DNA from: an uncultured SAR86 cluster bacterium
GTDB taxonomy: Bacteria; Pseudomonadota; Gammaproteobacteria; Magnimaribacterales; AG-339-G14
DNA length: 64,000 nucleotides
Assembly (NCBI GenBank): GCA_902625415.1
Contig: CACOBG010000004.1
Span: forward strand, 65,187 to 129,186
Direction of reading: 5' to 3'
In this document: piece after piece, positions 8,589 to 18,661 of the stretch
Layout of the letters: each line of letters opens with the position of its first letter
How positions within the stretch are numbered: position 1 is the stretch's first letter
Notes under the pieces: generated by a model
What the model saw: only the letters and a program-made list of their open reading frames with translations
Database searches by the model: none
What the model was told of the DNA's origin: nothing
Position numbers and translations under genes: made by a program

Positions 8589-11500
8589 TTAGTTTATAGC
8601 ACAAGCTGCATCAACAACATTCAAAATACCATCAACTACACAAGGATTACCATTGTTTATTATTGAAGTTGGCATAGTTCCTATAGAATTTTCTGCAGTT
8701 CCATTTGGACTAATGTCTCTTAAAATAGATTTATCATCAATAGTTATCGAAGAGTCGTAAGGAATTTCTGTTACACCAGTACCGATTAAAGCTAAAGCAT
8801 CATTTTTTGAGATTTGTTTTAAATAGGCATGCCCTCTTAATGGTTTAAGCTTATAGGTAGTTGTAACTCCATTTAAAGTTTCCGTTACTTGAGCTCCGGG
8901 ATGAATTTCAAATTCATCGACTCCTCTTAAGTATCTGACTCTATCAGGATCTCCATCCCAAGGTAATCCAGAAGTAAAGTCAATAAATCTCATCGGGACA
9001 CCTTGTAGTCTTGAACCAATTCCAGCATAAGTAAGTCTGAGCTTTTGACCTCTCGCCTCTTCAGGATATACAATATTCCCATCATTATCCTTTCCGTCAA
9101 TCGGGACAACAAAATCTAAGTTTTTCGGTCTATCAAATACTTTGGACTTGCCAGTGGTTGAATCTATGAGGTCATAGTTTGGTTGAGCTGTAACTCTAAT
9201 GTTATACCAAGTAGTGACTTTACCTTCCCAAAATTTGGAAACACAGTATCTGGTACCAGCACTTTTTTGATTTTGCCCTTGTGTCCAACCAGGACGATAA
9301 TCGTATTCGTCTGCATCGGAAGAATCGTAGACAGAGTAGTTATCACTACATTCGGACTGAGCTAATCCAGTGGCGTCCACAAGAGGTCCATTCCAAAAGC
9401 CCCAAGGCGCACTGTTCATTATCTGGTTTTGCTGATCATTTTTAACTCTTGAACCATTTAAGAGCGCATGCATATCTTTAATCTGATTAAGTTTAGTCAC
9501 GTTATCACTATCAAAAGATAAGACAGTTGAAGCAATTGCTGCCCCTGTACTTCCGGTTGTAGTTATTACTCCTGAATCATCTTCCGAATATCTAATTACT
9601 TGATCTGCTCTAATACCATCTTGCCAAAGACCAACAGCGTTATCTCTGGTCCATTCGGGAGTGCCATTATTATCACGATCATATTCAAGTTGACCTGATC
9701 CATTAACTTCTGTTGATTTTATATACGGGCCTGTATCAAAGTAAGGTTGGTCTAATGGAATTCTATCGGTATTTCCACTAATACTAGTTTTTTCCCAACT
9801 TTGATTATTGTCTGCAGCAATTTGTTCACCTTGTATTATTAAATTATCGTATGTTGTATTTAACCTTTCAGGTGAAAGGCACCTTTCTAGACAATATAAA
9901 TTGTTTGGTAAATCTTGAATTGAAATGTATTCGTTTTTTTCAATTCTTATTCCGTTTGTTTGAGAATTGGAATCAGGATTTTGAAAAGCATTTTCACTGA
10001 CACTTAAATTACTCCTAGAGTCGTGATTCCAAAAATGACCATGTCTAACATAAGTATGCGGAGCGGTACCTGCTACCATAGTTGATAACCACTCAGAATT
10101 TTCAAATTGAATATTAATCGCTGTACTTTGACAAGGACCGGCATTACAGGTTAAACCACCAGTAAAGACAAAACCCCCTTTGGTTGCATTATTGCCATCG
10201 GTTTCAAGGTCTTTGTCATAATAGCCATCATATTCTTGATAAGACGTACAAGCGTTTCCATCTTTATCCGTAGAGTCAAGCCCACAAAATCCTAAATTTT
10301 TAAACTGAGTATCCCAGTGTTGGTCGTTGTGCCACATTCTGATACTGTTTTTGTGGACATCATTAAGAGCAATATAGCTGACCGTTATTTTATCTACCTG
10401 TATAAAGTTTTGTTTTAAGGTATATTCTTTTGATCTTTCGGCAGATGATGCTGTAGGACTCATATTTTTCCATGTGGTTACCTCAGGAGTAAAATAGCCT
10501 CTGTATCTGTGAGGCACATAAACTCCATATTCGCTAGCCCACAAATACATTTTGCCGTTAGGAAATTCATTAGCTCCAGATGCAGTTGCTGAGATTGTGT
10601 GTGGCATATTGGATAGATTAATTCTTTCACCTGTTGTATCGTCATAAAGTCCGTATTCTGTTACTAATCTCAAAGCATCCTCAGGTTTTGACGAATAACA
10701 AACTTCTTCGTATTCAAAAGCATTTGTAGGTATGACATTATCCTTCCAATAGGAAGTCGCATTTGTAATAGGAGAAGCAGGAAAGTATTCTTGCCAATTT
10801 TGAACTGTCTTTGGACCCCATTTGTTTTCTGCAGTTAAAAAATCATAGGCTGGCATACTAGTATTTTGAGCTGCCAAAGGCACAGCAGCGGTCGGGAACT
10901 TGTAGATTAAAAGATCTGCATATTTGTATTTTTTACAATAAAAGTTTTTCGTTTTATTTCGATCAGCATAAAACATGTAACCTACAGACCAAACGGGACC
11001 ATTACCGGTAAAGACAAATCTTTCAAAAATACCCTTAGAAATATTTGTATCGTTGCTATCACCTATAAGTTTGAGATTGTAAGTGTTTGCCCCTGCGTGA
11101 GCTTTGTAATTAATAGTAGTATCTTTTATTTCAATTTGACCCAATCCAGCAGTGATATCTTTCTTATCAAGACCTAGACCAGTAAATGCAGGTTGTATCG
11201 TTGGCCAGGTATCCACTGAAGGCCAATAGGTGTATTCCAATTTTAAATTTCCATATTTAGAGCAATTGACGCCAGGAACTCTGTCTTCCTCAAGTAAAAT
11301 AACACAAGGCACTCTTGATATGGAGTAGTCATAAAATATCTTTGTTGGAAGAAAAACCGGATCTGTACTGCCATGATTTATTTCAGACCAGATTTGAGCA
11401 GTCCAAGGTCCTGCACCATCTTTTTTTACATCAAATACTGAAGTGTTGTAACTTGAGCTTATGACATTTCCAGAATCATCGGAACCTTGAGCAGAGCCAG

Positions 11501-11768
11501 CCCCAGAAAGACTTGATCTCTGAGCAAAATCTTGCGAACACAAAGTTGAATCAGTCAGCACCTTATAAGGTCCTTTGTTAGTTAATCCAGCAACTTTACC
11601 TTTTTCTTTTATAAAACCATTGCTTATAAAACACATATAGATATTTATAAATTTAAGAGAATCATTCAAAGGCTGGCCGTGAACGTAATAATCTTTCGTG
11701 TCTTTTGCAAAGTCAGAGGAAAATAAGGATGTTGAGCAAATCAATAAAAGAATAAATATTTTTTTCAT
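8589..11768 (-). CDS. Large secreted protein of unknown function, cassette C
   Basis: 1059 residues from ATG 11768, two bases after the lipoprotein stop (a TTG six bases upstream is possible). Signal peptide to about residue 18. N-terminal block DYYVHGQPLNDSL with a Cys pair; WSVGYMFYAD near 265; EYGLYDDTTGER near 370; CLERCLSPERLN near 625; KFWEGKVTTWYNI near 850; LTYAGIGSR near 910; C-terminal block IGTMPTSIINNG-PCV. Each block has a counterpart in cassettes A and B. Many Trp, Tyr, Asn and Asp residues and few Lys-rich stretches suggest an extracellular beta-rich fold. No catalytic motif and no known family. It ends at a strong terminator. Confidence 0.75.
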   Translation of the reverse strand: MKKIFILLLICSTSLFSSDFAKDTKDYYVHGQPLNDSLKFINIYMCFISNGFIKEKGKVAGLTNKGPYKVLTDSTLCSQDFAQRSSLSGAGSAQGSDDSGNVISSSYNTSVFDVKKDGAGPWTAQIWSEINHGSTDPVFLPTKIFYDYSISRVPCVILLEEDRVPGVNCSKYGNLKLEYTYWPSVDTWPTIQPAFTGLGLDKKDITAGLGQIEIKDTTINYKAHAGANTYNLKLIGDSNDTNISKGIFERFVFTGNGPVWSVGYMFYADRNKTKNFYCKKYKYADLLIYKFPTAAVPLAAQNTSMPAYDFLTAENKWGPKTVQNWQEYFPASPITNATSYWKDNVIPTNAFEYEEVCYSSKPEDALRLVTEYGLYDDTTGERINLSNMPHTISATASGANEFPNGKMYLWASEYGVYVPHRYRGYFTPEVTTWKNMSPTASSAERSKEYTLKQNFIQVDKITVSYIALNDVHKNSIRMWHNDQHWDTQFKNLGFCGLDSTDKDGNACTSYQEYDGYYDKDLETDGNNATKGGFVFTGGLTCNAGPCQSTAINIQFENSEWLSTMVAGTAPHTYVRHGHFWNHDSRSNLSVSENAFQNPDSNSQTNGIRIEKNEYISIQDLPNNLYCLERCLSPERLNTTYDNLIIQGEQIAADNNQSWEKTSISGNTDRIPLDQPYFDTGPYIKSTEVNGSGQLEYDRDNNGTPEWTRDNAVGLWQDGIRADQVIRYSEDDSGVITTTGSTGAAIASTVLSFDSDNVTKLNQIKDMHALLNGSRVKNDQQNQIMNSAPWGFWNGPLVDATGLAQSECSDNYSVYDSSDADEYDYRPGWTQGQNQKSAGTRYCVSKFWEGKVTTWYNIRVTAQPNYDLIDSTTGKSKVFDRPKNLDFVVPIDGKDNDGNIVYPEEARGQKLRLTYAGIGSRLQGVPMRFIDFTSGLPWDGDPDRVRYLRGVDEFEIHPGAQVTETLNGVTTTYKLKPLRGHAYLKQISKNDALALIGTGVTEIPYDSSITIDDKSILRDISPNGTAENSIGTMPTSIINNGNPCVVDGILNVVDAACAIN

Positions 11769-11770
11769 AA

Positions 11771-11944
11771 TCAATCGTCTATGTCTAAGGGTTGAAAAGA
11801 GCCTACACTTCCTGGCAGTAAAGTACTGGTAGCGTTAGAACTTGCACTAGGGCTTGAACCTGTATTGGAACTCGAAGCTACGGAGCCTCCTCCGCCTCCA
11901 CAAGATATAAGAATTACACAGATCAATACAATTGAATGTTTCAT
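11771..11944 (-). CDS. Short CGGGGG lipoprotein, cassette C
   Basis: 57 residues: MKHS start, hydrophobic core, lipobox LISC with Cys15, five glycines, then a Ser/Thr/Ala-rich linker and a conserved-looking acidic end (LDIDD). GGGAG precedes the ATG. Its TGA is two bases before the ATG of the large secreted protein, with no separate ribosome site, so translation is probably coupled. Expected on the periplasmic side of the outer membrane. Partner role is inferred from four matching cassettes. Confidence 0.75.
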   Translation of the reverse strand: MKHSIVLICVILISCGGGGGSVASSSNTGSSPSASSNATSTLLPGSVGSFQPLDIDD

Positions 11945-11973
11945 AATTAACTCCCAAACAAACTTACTAAAAT

Positions 11974-12000
11974 ATTATAAAAATGGAAAAAAAAATTCAA
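11974..12000 (-). promoter_or_regulatory. Promoter of cassette C
   Basis: On the minus strand TTGAAT (11995-12000) and a perfect TATAAT (11974-11979) are 15 bases apart, with a T-run after the -35 box. It lies between the cassette B terminator and the lipoprotein start, so cassette C can be transcribed alone. Confidence 0.45.
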
Positions 12001-12001
12001 G

Positions 12002-12029
12002 AAAAAAGCCTTCCGAAGAAGGCTTTTTT
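12002..12029 (-). terminator. Terminator of cassette B
   Basis: A perfect 12 bp stem (12002-12013 with 12018-12029) and CGAA loop, flanked by A- and T-runs. Shares the core AAAAAGCCTTCCGAA with the terminator at 8545-8570. Placed 16 bases after the cassette B stop. Confidence 0.85.
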
Positions 12030-12045
12030 TTTGGGTTAACTTATT

Positions 12046-15000
12046 TTAATTTGCAGTAGGTACAGTAGCCAACTGTTCAGTGGTTTCCTTAACCTTACCC
12101 ATAATGACTGATGGATCGCCATTGTTTCTAAGTAAAGTAGGCACTGTCCCAATTTTATTGGCTTCAGTGCCGTTTGGACCCATGTCAGTAAGCTTTGTAG
12201 CCTCAGCTATAGGATTAGCTGACTGTATTGCCGCATAATCTCTGGTCCCTGCGACAACCTTTGTTGCTAAAAATTGATCTCCATTTAATCTTTTCGCATA
12301 CAAAGTAACTGGGCTTCCTGATGAATTATCAGTCAACTGAGATCCATCCGGAATAGTGAATTTATTTACCCAACGGTAACAGTCACTCCAACTACCATTG
12401 ATGTAATCTCCCTCGTAAAGGCCAGTACAGGTATTAAAGAATCCTCCAGGAATATTCCAAAGACTACCAAAGCCTTCAAACTGAAGTTGATAAGTTTTTT
12501 CGGCAATTTCTAAATTTCCTTTTGCAGCTGAAAGACCTGCAGCAGTTCTTTGAGTTGCAGTCCATTGGGTAGCATCCAATTCAAGTCTTTTGGGTTGTTG
12601 AATAGCCACCTTAGTTCCACCTTCAGATAATTGATAAACACCTTCGGTCATGATTCCAATTTCAAAATACGTAGTAACATCCCCACCCCAAATTTTTTCA
12701 TTGCAATATCGATCTTCACTCATCTTCGCGGTAGGTTGAGGAGGCGTTTGAGCATCTAAATATCTTGGGTGATCAACATCGTATAAAAGATATGTGCCCC
12801 CTACTTCATCTTTAGGACATTCAAAAGTATGAATAGGAATTATATCGTCGCCTGGCTTTCTTGCAGGAACCAAGAAGCCGGTTCTTGCAGACCAACTAAC
12901 ATATTCCAAGCTATAAGGGTTTGCAGCTGTCCAATCTGGACGTTTGACCTGCATTCCATAAAGTTTCCAAGTTACAGGTTCTTTAAGAGATGCCGTGGCG
13001 GTAGCCATTGCAGATGTATTGGCATCGGAAACTGTCATTTCATTAGCACTAGCAGCTGCTTGATAATAAATTTTCCCTGAATCTATAATGTAGTCGGTAA
13101 TATCTGATTGTGCTAAACCATCCAGTTCTCCAAAAGACTCTCCCACTCCAGGATCAAAATCCCAAAACAAATGATTGGTATCCCAAATGGAATCGTATTG
13201 CACTTGATAGAGATCATCATTATTAGGATCATTGTCAGAAACTCTAGTTACGGCATCGGTTAGTCTTGTGTTGTATAAATCAGGTTTTAAACATAAATTT
13301 ATGCAAGCAAGCCTATCTGCTGGATCTGAAGTATTTGTATCACCATCAATATCCACAGATGCAAGAAAGGTAGCTAAGTCAGCAACAGAAATTCTGTCTA
13401 TCTGTTCGTTTTTAATTCCTATTCCAGCAGCTACAGAAGTATGATTTGCTGTTTCAAATGCCTCTCCAGGAATTTGAAAATAAGTCCAAATATCAGGAGA
13501 CCAAGCACCTAATTGTTCAATGTATCCTGCATTTATTTCCATAGCTCCTGCATAAGCAGAACCATCAATAACAATTGGAGATGAAAGTTGTACTTCCGGA
13601 TCACCATTTTTTGACCATTTCATACCGTGCGTAAGGGTAAGGGCCCCTTCGTTTCCAGTTCCACCGTCTTTATCCCAGTAGCCAATGTAACTGTAAAAAC
13701 AATTTTCATTTGCAGCATCATCGTAATGCGACCAAGTGCATTCAACTCCTCCATTAGCTGCAGTTGAATTTGTGAGCGTCGCCCAGGCAGCTTTAGCTGA
13801 AGCTTCCCACGGCTCACTAATATCCAATTTAATTTTATGGATACTATCCAAATTTCTGTAAGAAGTAGAAAATTTAGTGATCTCTAAATAGTTTTTTGAT
13901 AAATCACATTCAGTAGTTGAACATTTGTAGTCTCCTCCTGATTGACCATCATCTCTTTTCCATTTTCTAGTGGTAGGATCAATTCCTGCCTCTTGAGCAT
14001 AATAGTCTACCCAAACCCCCCAATAATCTGCCCAGCCGAATAAATCGTCTCCTGACAAACTATCCGATCTGATAGGAAAGCTTCCGGCACTTTCTCCATG
14101 CCTTGTCCCATCGGCATTGTAAATTCCATAACGAAAGACATTGGTAAATGCATTTGCTTTATCGGTGTCGTAGCAAACCTCTGCAGTTGAAATACCTGTA
14201 TTTGCTAAATTTATAGGTGCTCCCTGTAAAGATGTGCCTTCTGTAGCTCCCTTAGCGTTTGGATCAGCGAAGTCATAAAAGCTACCTATCATGTCTGCAA
14301 ATGATGATTGTTCAGCTGAAACAGCTTTTTCACAATAATACTTCCCAGAATCGCTTACTTCAAAGGCATAAAATACTTTTACTTCTCCCATTTGTGTAGT
14401 GTTAGCGCCACTCGTCATCCAAGTTTCATCCCAAGTTTCAGTTGAATAAATTCCAGTTGCTCCATCTGCTGAAAACGTAATGGTAATTTCCTGAGAGCCC
14501 ATGATGCTTTCTCTAAAGGTTATGGTTTGACCATTGGCTTCTAGGAAACCATTACCGAGACTGAAGTTTTGAAGTTCCATTTTCTCTTTTTGCGTCCTTC
14601 CAAAATCATCGACTGCGATTAATGAATCTGTCCCTGCAATATCTAGTGGTAAACCAGCAGCCATTCCCATGAAAGAATCGGCTACAGCTTTAGCATCTGC
14701 ATACATCGTGTAATTCATTTTGAAGTCACCAAACTTAGAGTTCTCACTTGCACTGGCTGTTTGTTCGTATTTTAAATAGACCGTGGCATCAAAAGGCAAA
14801 TCATCTCCACCACCACCTTGGGCTCCCGCTCCCGCCATAGAATCGGCAAAACCAATTGCTTGTGGACCATCTCCAGCCCCAGATCCTTTTAGTTGAATCC
14901 ACACACTCCCAAACATGGGTGAAGAACCATCAGCTTGAGTCACTTTGACATATGCAGTATTCCCTTCTTTAATATTTTGCGATGAACTACCACCACTATT

Positions 15001-15318
15001 TGAGTTACCACCCCCACTACTTCCACCTCTTGCTTGAGAAGCTTTTTGTTGGTCGTCTCCTGAAGCTTTACCAAAGGAACAATCATCTTCAAAGATTGTT
15101 GCTACATAAGTTTCTTTATTTACGAATTCGGCAGGTTTGGTATTTGCCAAATAACAAAGTAATAAATTGACTCTTTCAAGAGACTCATTAACTCTATTAC
15201 CTGAGACAAAAAAATCTTGTTCGTCAGTAATATAGGCACCTGAAGTTGGTACTTGAGTAAAAGATAATTGCGTAAAAAATATTGTTGAACTAAATACAAA
15301 TAATTTAAAAAGTTTCAT
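12046..15318 (-). CDS. Large secreted protein of unknown function, cassette B
   Basis: 1090 residues with AGGAG before ATG and a signal peptide cut near residue 21. It opens with DFFVSGNRVNESL and a Cys pair (LLLCYLA ... EDDC), then a Gly/Ser-rich low-complexity stretch at about 90-120. Further blocks: KFGDFKMNYTMY near 205, RYGIYNADGTRHG near 405, CINLCLKPDLYN near 680, KIWGGDVTTYFEI near 880, FEGFGSLWNIPGG near 970, and IGTVPTLLRNNGDPSVI near the end. A YINGSWSDCYRWVNKF segment is shared with cassette A only. Rich in Asp, Ala, Gly and aromatic residues. No known domain seen; probably surface-exposed or released. Confidence 0.75.
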   Translation of the reverse strand: MKLFKLFVFSSTIFFTQLSFTQVPTSGAYITDEQDFFVSGNRVNESLERVNLLLCYLANTKPAEFVNKETYVATIFEDDCSFGKASGDDQQKASQARGGSSGGGNSNSGGSSSQNIKEGNTAYVKVTQADGSSPMFGSVWIQLKGSGAGDGPQAIGFADSMAGAGAQGGGGDDLPFDATVYLKYEQTASASENSKFGDFKMNYTMYADAKAVADSFMGMAAGLPLDIAGTDSLIAVDDFGRTQKEKMELQNFSLGNGFLEANGQTITFRESIMGSQEITITFSADGATGIYSTETWDETWMTSGANTTQMGEVKVFYAFEVSDSGKYYCEKAVSAEQSSFADMIGSFYDFADPNAKGATEGTSLQGAPINLANTGISTAEVCYDTDKANAFTNVFRYGIYNADGTRHGESAGSFPIRSDSLSGDDLFGWADYWGVWVDYYAQEAGIDPTTRKWKRDDGQSGGDYKCSTTECDLSKNYLEITKFSTSYRNLDSIHKIKLDISEPWEASAKAAWATLTNSTAANGGVECTWSHYDDAANENCFYSYIGYWDKDGGTGNEGALTLTHGMKWSKNGDPEVQLSSPIVIDGSAYAGAMEINAGYIEQLGAWSPDIWTYFQIPGEAFETANHTSVAAGIGIKNEQIDRISVADLATFLASVDIDGDTNTSDPADRLACINLCLKPDLYNTRLTDAVTRVSDNDPNNDDLYQVQYDSIWDTNHLFWDFDPGVGESFGELDGLAQSDITDYIIDSGKIYYQAAASANEMTVSDANTSAMATATASLKEPVTWKLYGMQVKRPDWTAANPYSLEYVSWSARTGFLVPARKPGDDIIPIHTFECPKDEVGGTYLLYDVDHPRYLDAQTPPQPTAKMSEDRYCNEKIWGGDVTTYFEIGIMTEGVYQLSEGGTKVAIQQPKRLELDATQWTATQRTAAGLSAAKGNLEIAEKTYQLQFEGFGSLWNIPGGFFNTCTGLYEGDYINGSWSDCYRWVNKFTIPDGSQLTDNSSGSPVTLYAKRLNGDQFLATKVVAGTRDYAAIQSANPIAEATKLTDMGPNGTEANKIGTVPTLLRNNGDPSVIMGKVKETTEQLATVPTAN

Positions 15319-15328
15319 AATTATTCTC

Positions 15329-15493
15329 CTAATCTACTGCTTGAATCTTTTCTTGTACTTGATAGCCTTGTGCAGCTCCTCCAGACCCAGAAGATCCTGC
15401 AGACCCTGATGCAGCTGACGAAGAAGAACCCCCGCCTCCTCCACAAGCAAATATAAAAAATAAAATTGGTACTAATAATAATGATCTAGACAT
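15329..15493 (-). CDS. Short CGGGGG lipoprotein, cassette B
   Basis: 54 residues from ATG 15493, which has GGAGAG just upstream; an in-frame ATG 75 bases earlier would give a non-signal N-terminus and was rejected. Hydrophobic core, lipobox IFAC, five glycines, a Ser/Ala/Gly linker and a tail ending VQEKIQAVD. Its TAG stop overlaps the AGGAG ribosome site of the large gene ten bases downstream, which ties expression of the two together. Confidence 0.75.
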   Translation of the reverse strand: MSRSLLLVPILFFIFACGGGGGSSSSAASGSAGSSGSGGAAQGYQVQEKIQAVD

Positions 15494-15539
15494 TTGTTCT
15501 CTCCTTAAGTGATCCTTAAATAAAAGATACTTCTTTATA

Positions 15540-15568
15540 AAAATACTCCCATTTAAAAAAAAACTCAA
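15540..15568 (-). promoter_or_regulatory. Promoter of cassette B
   Basis: Minus-strand TTGAGT (15563-15568) and TATTTT (15540-15545), 17 bases apart. Located just after the cassette A terminator. Same -35 box and spacing as the promoter at 3320-3348. Confidence 0.4.
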
Positions 15569-15577
15569 TGAAGAAAT

Positions 15578-15608
15578 AAAAAACCCTTGTTAAAAACAAG
15601 GGTTTTTT
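15578..15608 (-). terminator. Terminator of cassette A
   Basis: A 13 bp perfect stem (15578-15590 with 15596-15608), loop TTTTA in the transcript, A- and T-runs on both sides. It lies 17 bases past the cassette A stop. Confidence 0.85.
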
Positions 15609-15624
15609 TGCCAGTAAATAATAT

Positions 15625-18600
15625 CTATGGAGCTACTATAGTCTCGCCGTGAATAACTGAAGGCTTGCCATCATTTAATATTGTTGTCGGCTGCGCACCA
15701 ATAAAATTAGTTGCAGATGGATTTGCTAGATCAATGAGCACACTATCAGCAGGTATATTTGCTGCTGTACTGGTATAGACTCTAGCAGCCAAAGCATTTC
15801 TTTCGCTATCAGTAAGAATTTTTAAATACTCATCACCGCGTAGCTGCCTAATTTTTATATCATTTCCTGGATTAGAGATATTTGTCAGAGTAGTTCCGTC
15901 TGTAAGAGAAAACTCATGAACGTATCTCAAACAATCACTCCATGCACCATTATGATATCTACCTAAAATAGTATTTTCGCAATGATTGTAAACTTTACCC
16001 GGGAAATTATGTAAAGCACCAAAACCTTCAAATTTGAGTTTTACTTTTCTGCCAGTGTAATCTGTTTTGTCAGTCCCGGTGAAGTTATAGGTTGCTTTGG
16101 TGTCATTGATTTCAACCTCAAATGTTTCAGGCGCCATAATGTTAGCAAATTGATTCCTAGTTTCATTATAGACTTTATATCTGGGTCTTTGCACAACATT
16201 AATTTCATAAGAATCCACCTCTCCTCTGTAAAGTTTATCTAGACAGTAGTAGGTAGTTGCCGCTTGCAATAATGAAGTATTTTGAGAAGCGAAAGACTTA
16301 ATTCTTGGAGTGTAACCTCTGGCATCTGAACCTTCTGTTGCACATGCAAGATTACTGAGATCTGTAGAATCGATTAATTCCATGTGATAAGCCCAACCAA
16401 ACCTTTGTGAATGGTTTGATCTTAAAACGTTGTATGTAAGGCCAACATTCTGACCTGCTCCCATAGTATTGTCTTTTTCCCAATATTCATACTTATCAAG
16501 TTTATTTTCATAACTACCAGAATCTATTTTTTGCTGGTTAGCGGTTGTCCAGTCCAGTGCTTGACTTGCAGTAGAATCTGTAATTACTCCTGAGCCATCC
16601 ACTGTATATACTCTCGTTTCAACTGTTCCACCAATCCAATGCCAATCTCCTGCATACATACGAAAATCACCTGAGTCATCATCATCGTAAGAATCTTGAC
16701 TTGTGCTTCCGGAAGCATCGTAATAAGCATCTACTTTAAGATAAGGACCGACACTGTAATAGGGAGTTACATTCAATGGCCCAGCCGGTACGGGAGGATC
16801 AGTTGCATCGTAAGCAGTAAAAGCGGCTGCTAGTGCTGTGTTCATTAGAGGCTCAGAGAGACATCTTTCTAAGCACGTAAGATTTGTAGGTAAATCTGTA
16901 GCAGCAATTTTGGTTCTAGTTCTTTGTTTTACGGCATTTGCATTAGAATCCGAAGTAGGATTTTGAAAAGAGGTATATCTAATATTGTATCCTTGGTTTG
17001 CGTCTGGATCCCAGAAATGCATGCCTCTATTCCAGCCAGAGCCATCGGTCATATTTGTAACCCAATTTGCAGCTGTAAATACAATAGGAGTAGTCAAAGT
17101 AACATGTACTGGCGGATTTTGTCTCCAGTCCATTCCTTCAGTTAAAGTAAAAGTAACTGTCCCGCCACTGGCGGTAATTTTTCCTGAGTATTCTGGGCAA
17201 TTGCCATCTGTTGCATTACAAGCACCTGTAATAGGCACATTCAAAGCATTTAATTGATTCGCCCAATTGGTTGAACCGGAAGTATCGTCTTTGTAATGTT
17301 GTGTATACCACTGAACACTTGTTCCAGCTAAAGATGCTAGAGTTTTACTATTCGTAGATTTTTGCCAAATCTCGTAATAATCTTTTTTCAGAGAATATTC
17401 ATCGTTATCATTATTATCTCTTTCGTTCACAAATAACGTAGAGTCAGTAACAAAGCCTCTATCTCTTTGGTCTACGTGCGTTCCCCAATAACTCGCATAT
17501 GCATATGCTGAACTATTTGTACTTGGATTAACTTCTTTGGATTTCAAAGACATTGCATTTACTGCTGAAGAACTTGCTCCTGAATACCTATCACCTGCAG
17601 AAGTATAAGTTCCATACTCATATACAATTCTTTTGGCATCGCTAGCTTTGGTGCTCCAACATTCTTCCCCAGTAACTGTTTGGGCAGAACCTCCATCGAG
17701 CTCAAGATAAGCTGTGGGTGGAGATGTCAATGCTCCCGAAATCGCAGTTGCAAATTGCGAGGAGCTTAAAGCTGCCCCGACGTTTTGAAATACTCCAGGA
17801 CCTGCTGGAGTAACCTTTTGGGCTGAAACAAATTCTTGACAGTAGATACCAGTAGTTTTGTTAAGAAAAATCTTATGACTTAACTGATATGTTTCAGAAT
17901 CTCCACCAAAAGGACCATAAGTTCCAACAGAAACCATATAACCATGTTGGGCATCATCATTTGATAAGTCAGCGTAAAGAGATCTAGATGGCTCCATTGC
18001 ACCACTTTGTTTGTATTCTATCGTCTTACCAAGTGTTTTGAGATAACCTTTCTCCAACTGGGTTCCATCTGGAACAGGATCTATTGGAAATCCAGGGATG
18101 CTTTGTTCTTTCGCATCTGTTCTGGATTCTGCAACAACTTCGAAATTCATCGTGAAATCTCCAAAGGGGCTATCGGTATCAGGATCTTTTGAAAGCACTG
18201 TTTTTACATATGCCTTAGCTTTGAGTCCCTCCATCAGAAGCTCAACCCAACCCTTACCTTCGATCGTATTTCCAACGATAACATTTTCATAAACTCCAGG
18301 TGTATAAACAACATTATCTACTTCGTTGGTTTGAGCAGTTCCACCACTACTAGCACTTGAACCCGTGGCTGCAGCTGAATCTGAAGCAGCATCGGCTCCA
18401 TCAGCTTTTTCACAGGATTTTTCATCTACCAAAGCTCTATAAGCTGATTTATCAATAAAGTCTTTAAAATTTGTTTTAGCAACAAAACATAGAAGAAAAT
18501 TTGGCATTTCCATTGCATCGTTAGCTAAGATGCTTGGAACATAAAAATCAACTATGTTTGCATCATCTTCATAAGCAGCGGTATAAACAAAACCCCCAAA

Positions 18601-18639
18601 AAATAGAGGCAGCATTAAAAATATTTTTTTAAAATTCAT
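15625..18639 (-). CDS. Large secreted protein of unknown function, cassette A
   Basis: 1004 residues from ATG 18639, chosen because AAAGGAG precedes it and it starts a signal peptide (MNFKKIFLML, cleavage near YTAA); a start 39 bases upstream lacks both. Blocks shared with B and C: DFYVPSILANDAM with a Cys pair (LLCFVA ... KSC), a Ser/Ala linker at about 80-105, FGDFTMNFEV near 160, EYGTYTSAGDRY near 345, CLERCLSEPLMN near 600, KLYRGEVDSYEIN near 810, FEGFGALHNFPG near 875, and IGAQPTTILNDGKPSVI at the end. Probably exported and disulphide-bonded. No recognised domain. Confidence 0.75.
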   Translation of the reverse strand: MNFKKIFLMLPLFFGGFVYTAAYEDDANIVDFYVPSILANDAMEMPNFLLCFVAKTNFKDFIDKSAYRALVDEKSCEKADGADAASDSAAATGSSASSGGTAQTNEVDNVVYTPGVYENVIVGNTIEGKGWVELLMEGLKAKAYVKTVLSKDPDTDSPFGDFTMNFEVVAESRTDAKEQSIPGFPIDPVPDGTQLEKGYLKTLGKTIEYKQSGAMEPSRSLYADLSNDDAQHGYMVSVGTYGPFGGDSETYQLSHKIFLNKTTGIYCQEFVSAQKVTPAGPGVFQNVGAALSSSQFATAISGALTSPPTAYLELDGGSAQTVTGEECWSTKASDAKRIVYEYGTYTSAGDRYSGASSSAVNAMSLKSKEVNPSTNSSAYAYASYWGTHVDQRDRGFVTDSTLFVNERDNNDNDEYSLKKDYYEIWQKSTNSKTLASLAGTSVQWYTQHYKDDTSGSTNWANQLNALNVPITGACNATDGNCPEYSGKITASGGTVTFTLTEGMDWRQNPPVHVTLTTPIVFTAANWVTNMTDGSGWNRGMHFWDPDANQGYNIRYTSFQNPTSDSNANAVKQRTRTKIAATDLPTNLTCLERCLSEPLMNTALAAAFTAYDATDPPVPAGPLNVTPYYSVGPYLKVDAYYDASGSTSQDSYDDDDSGDFRMYAGDWHWIGGTVETRVYTVDGSGVITDSTASQALDWTTANQQKIDSGSYENKLDKYEYWEKDNTMGAGQNVGLTYNVLRSNHSQRFGWAYHMELIDSTDLSNLACATEGSDARGYTPRIKSFASQNTSLLQAATTYYCLDKLYRGEVDSYEINVVQRPRYKVYNETRNQFANIMAPETFEVEINDTKATYNFTGTDKTDYTGRKVKLKFEGFGALHNFPGKVYNHCENTILGRYHNGAWSDCLRYVHEFSLTDGTTLTNISNPGNDIKIRQLRGDEYLKILTDSERNALAARVYTSTAANIPADSVLIDLANPSATNFIGAQPTTILNDGKPSVIHGETIVAP

Positions 18640-18661
18640 AATTTCTCCTTTAAAAACAATC

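Noticed and set aside
8589-18639. Large secreted proteins as RTX, autotransporter or polyketide-type giants
   Set aside because: No RTX nonapeptide arrays, no C-terminal beta-barrel signature and no repeated modules; sequence is non-repetitive.
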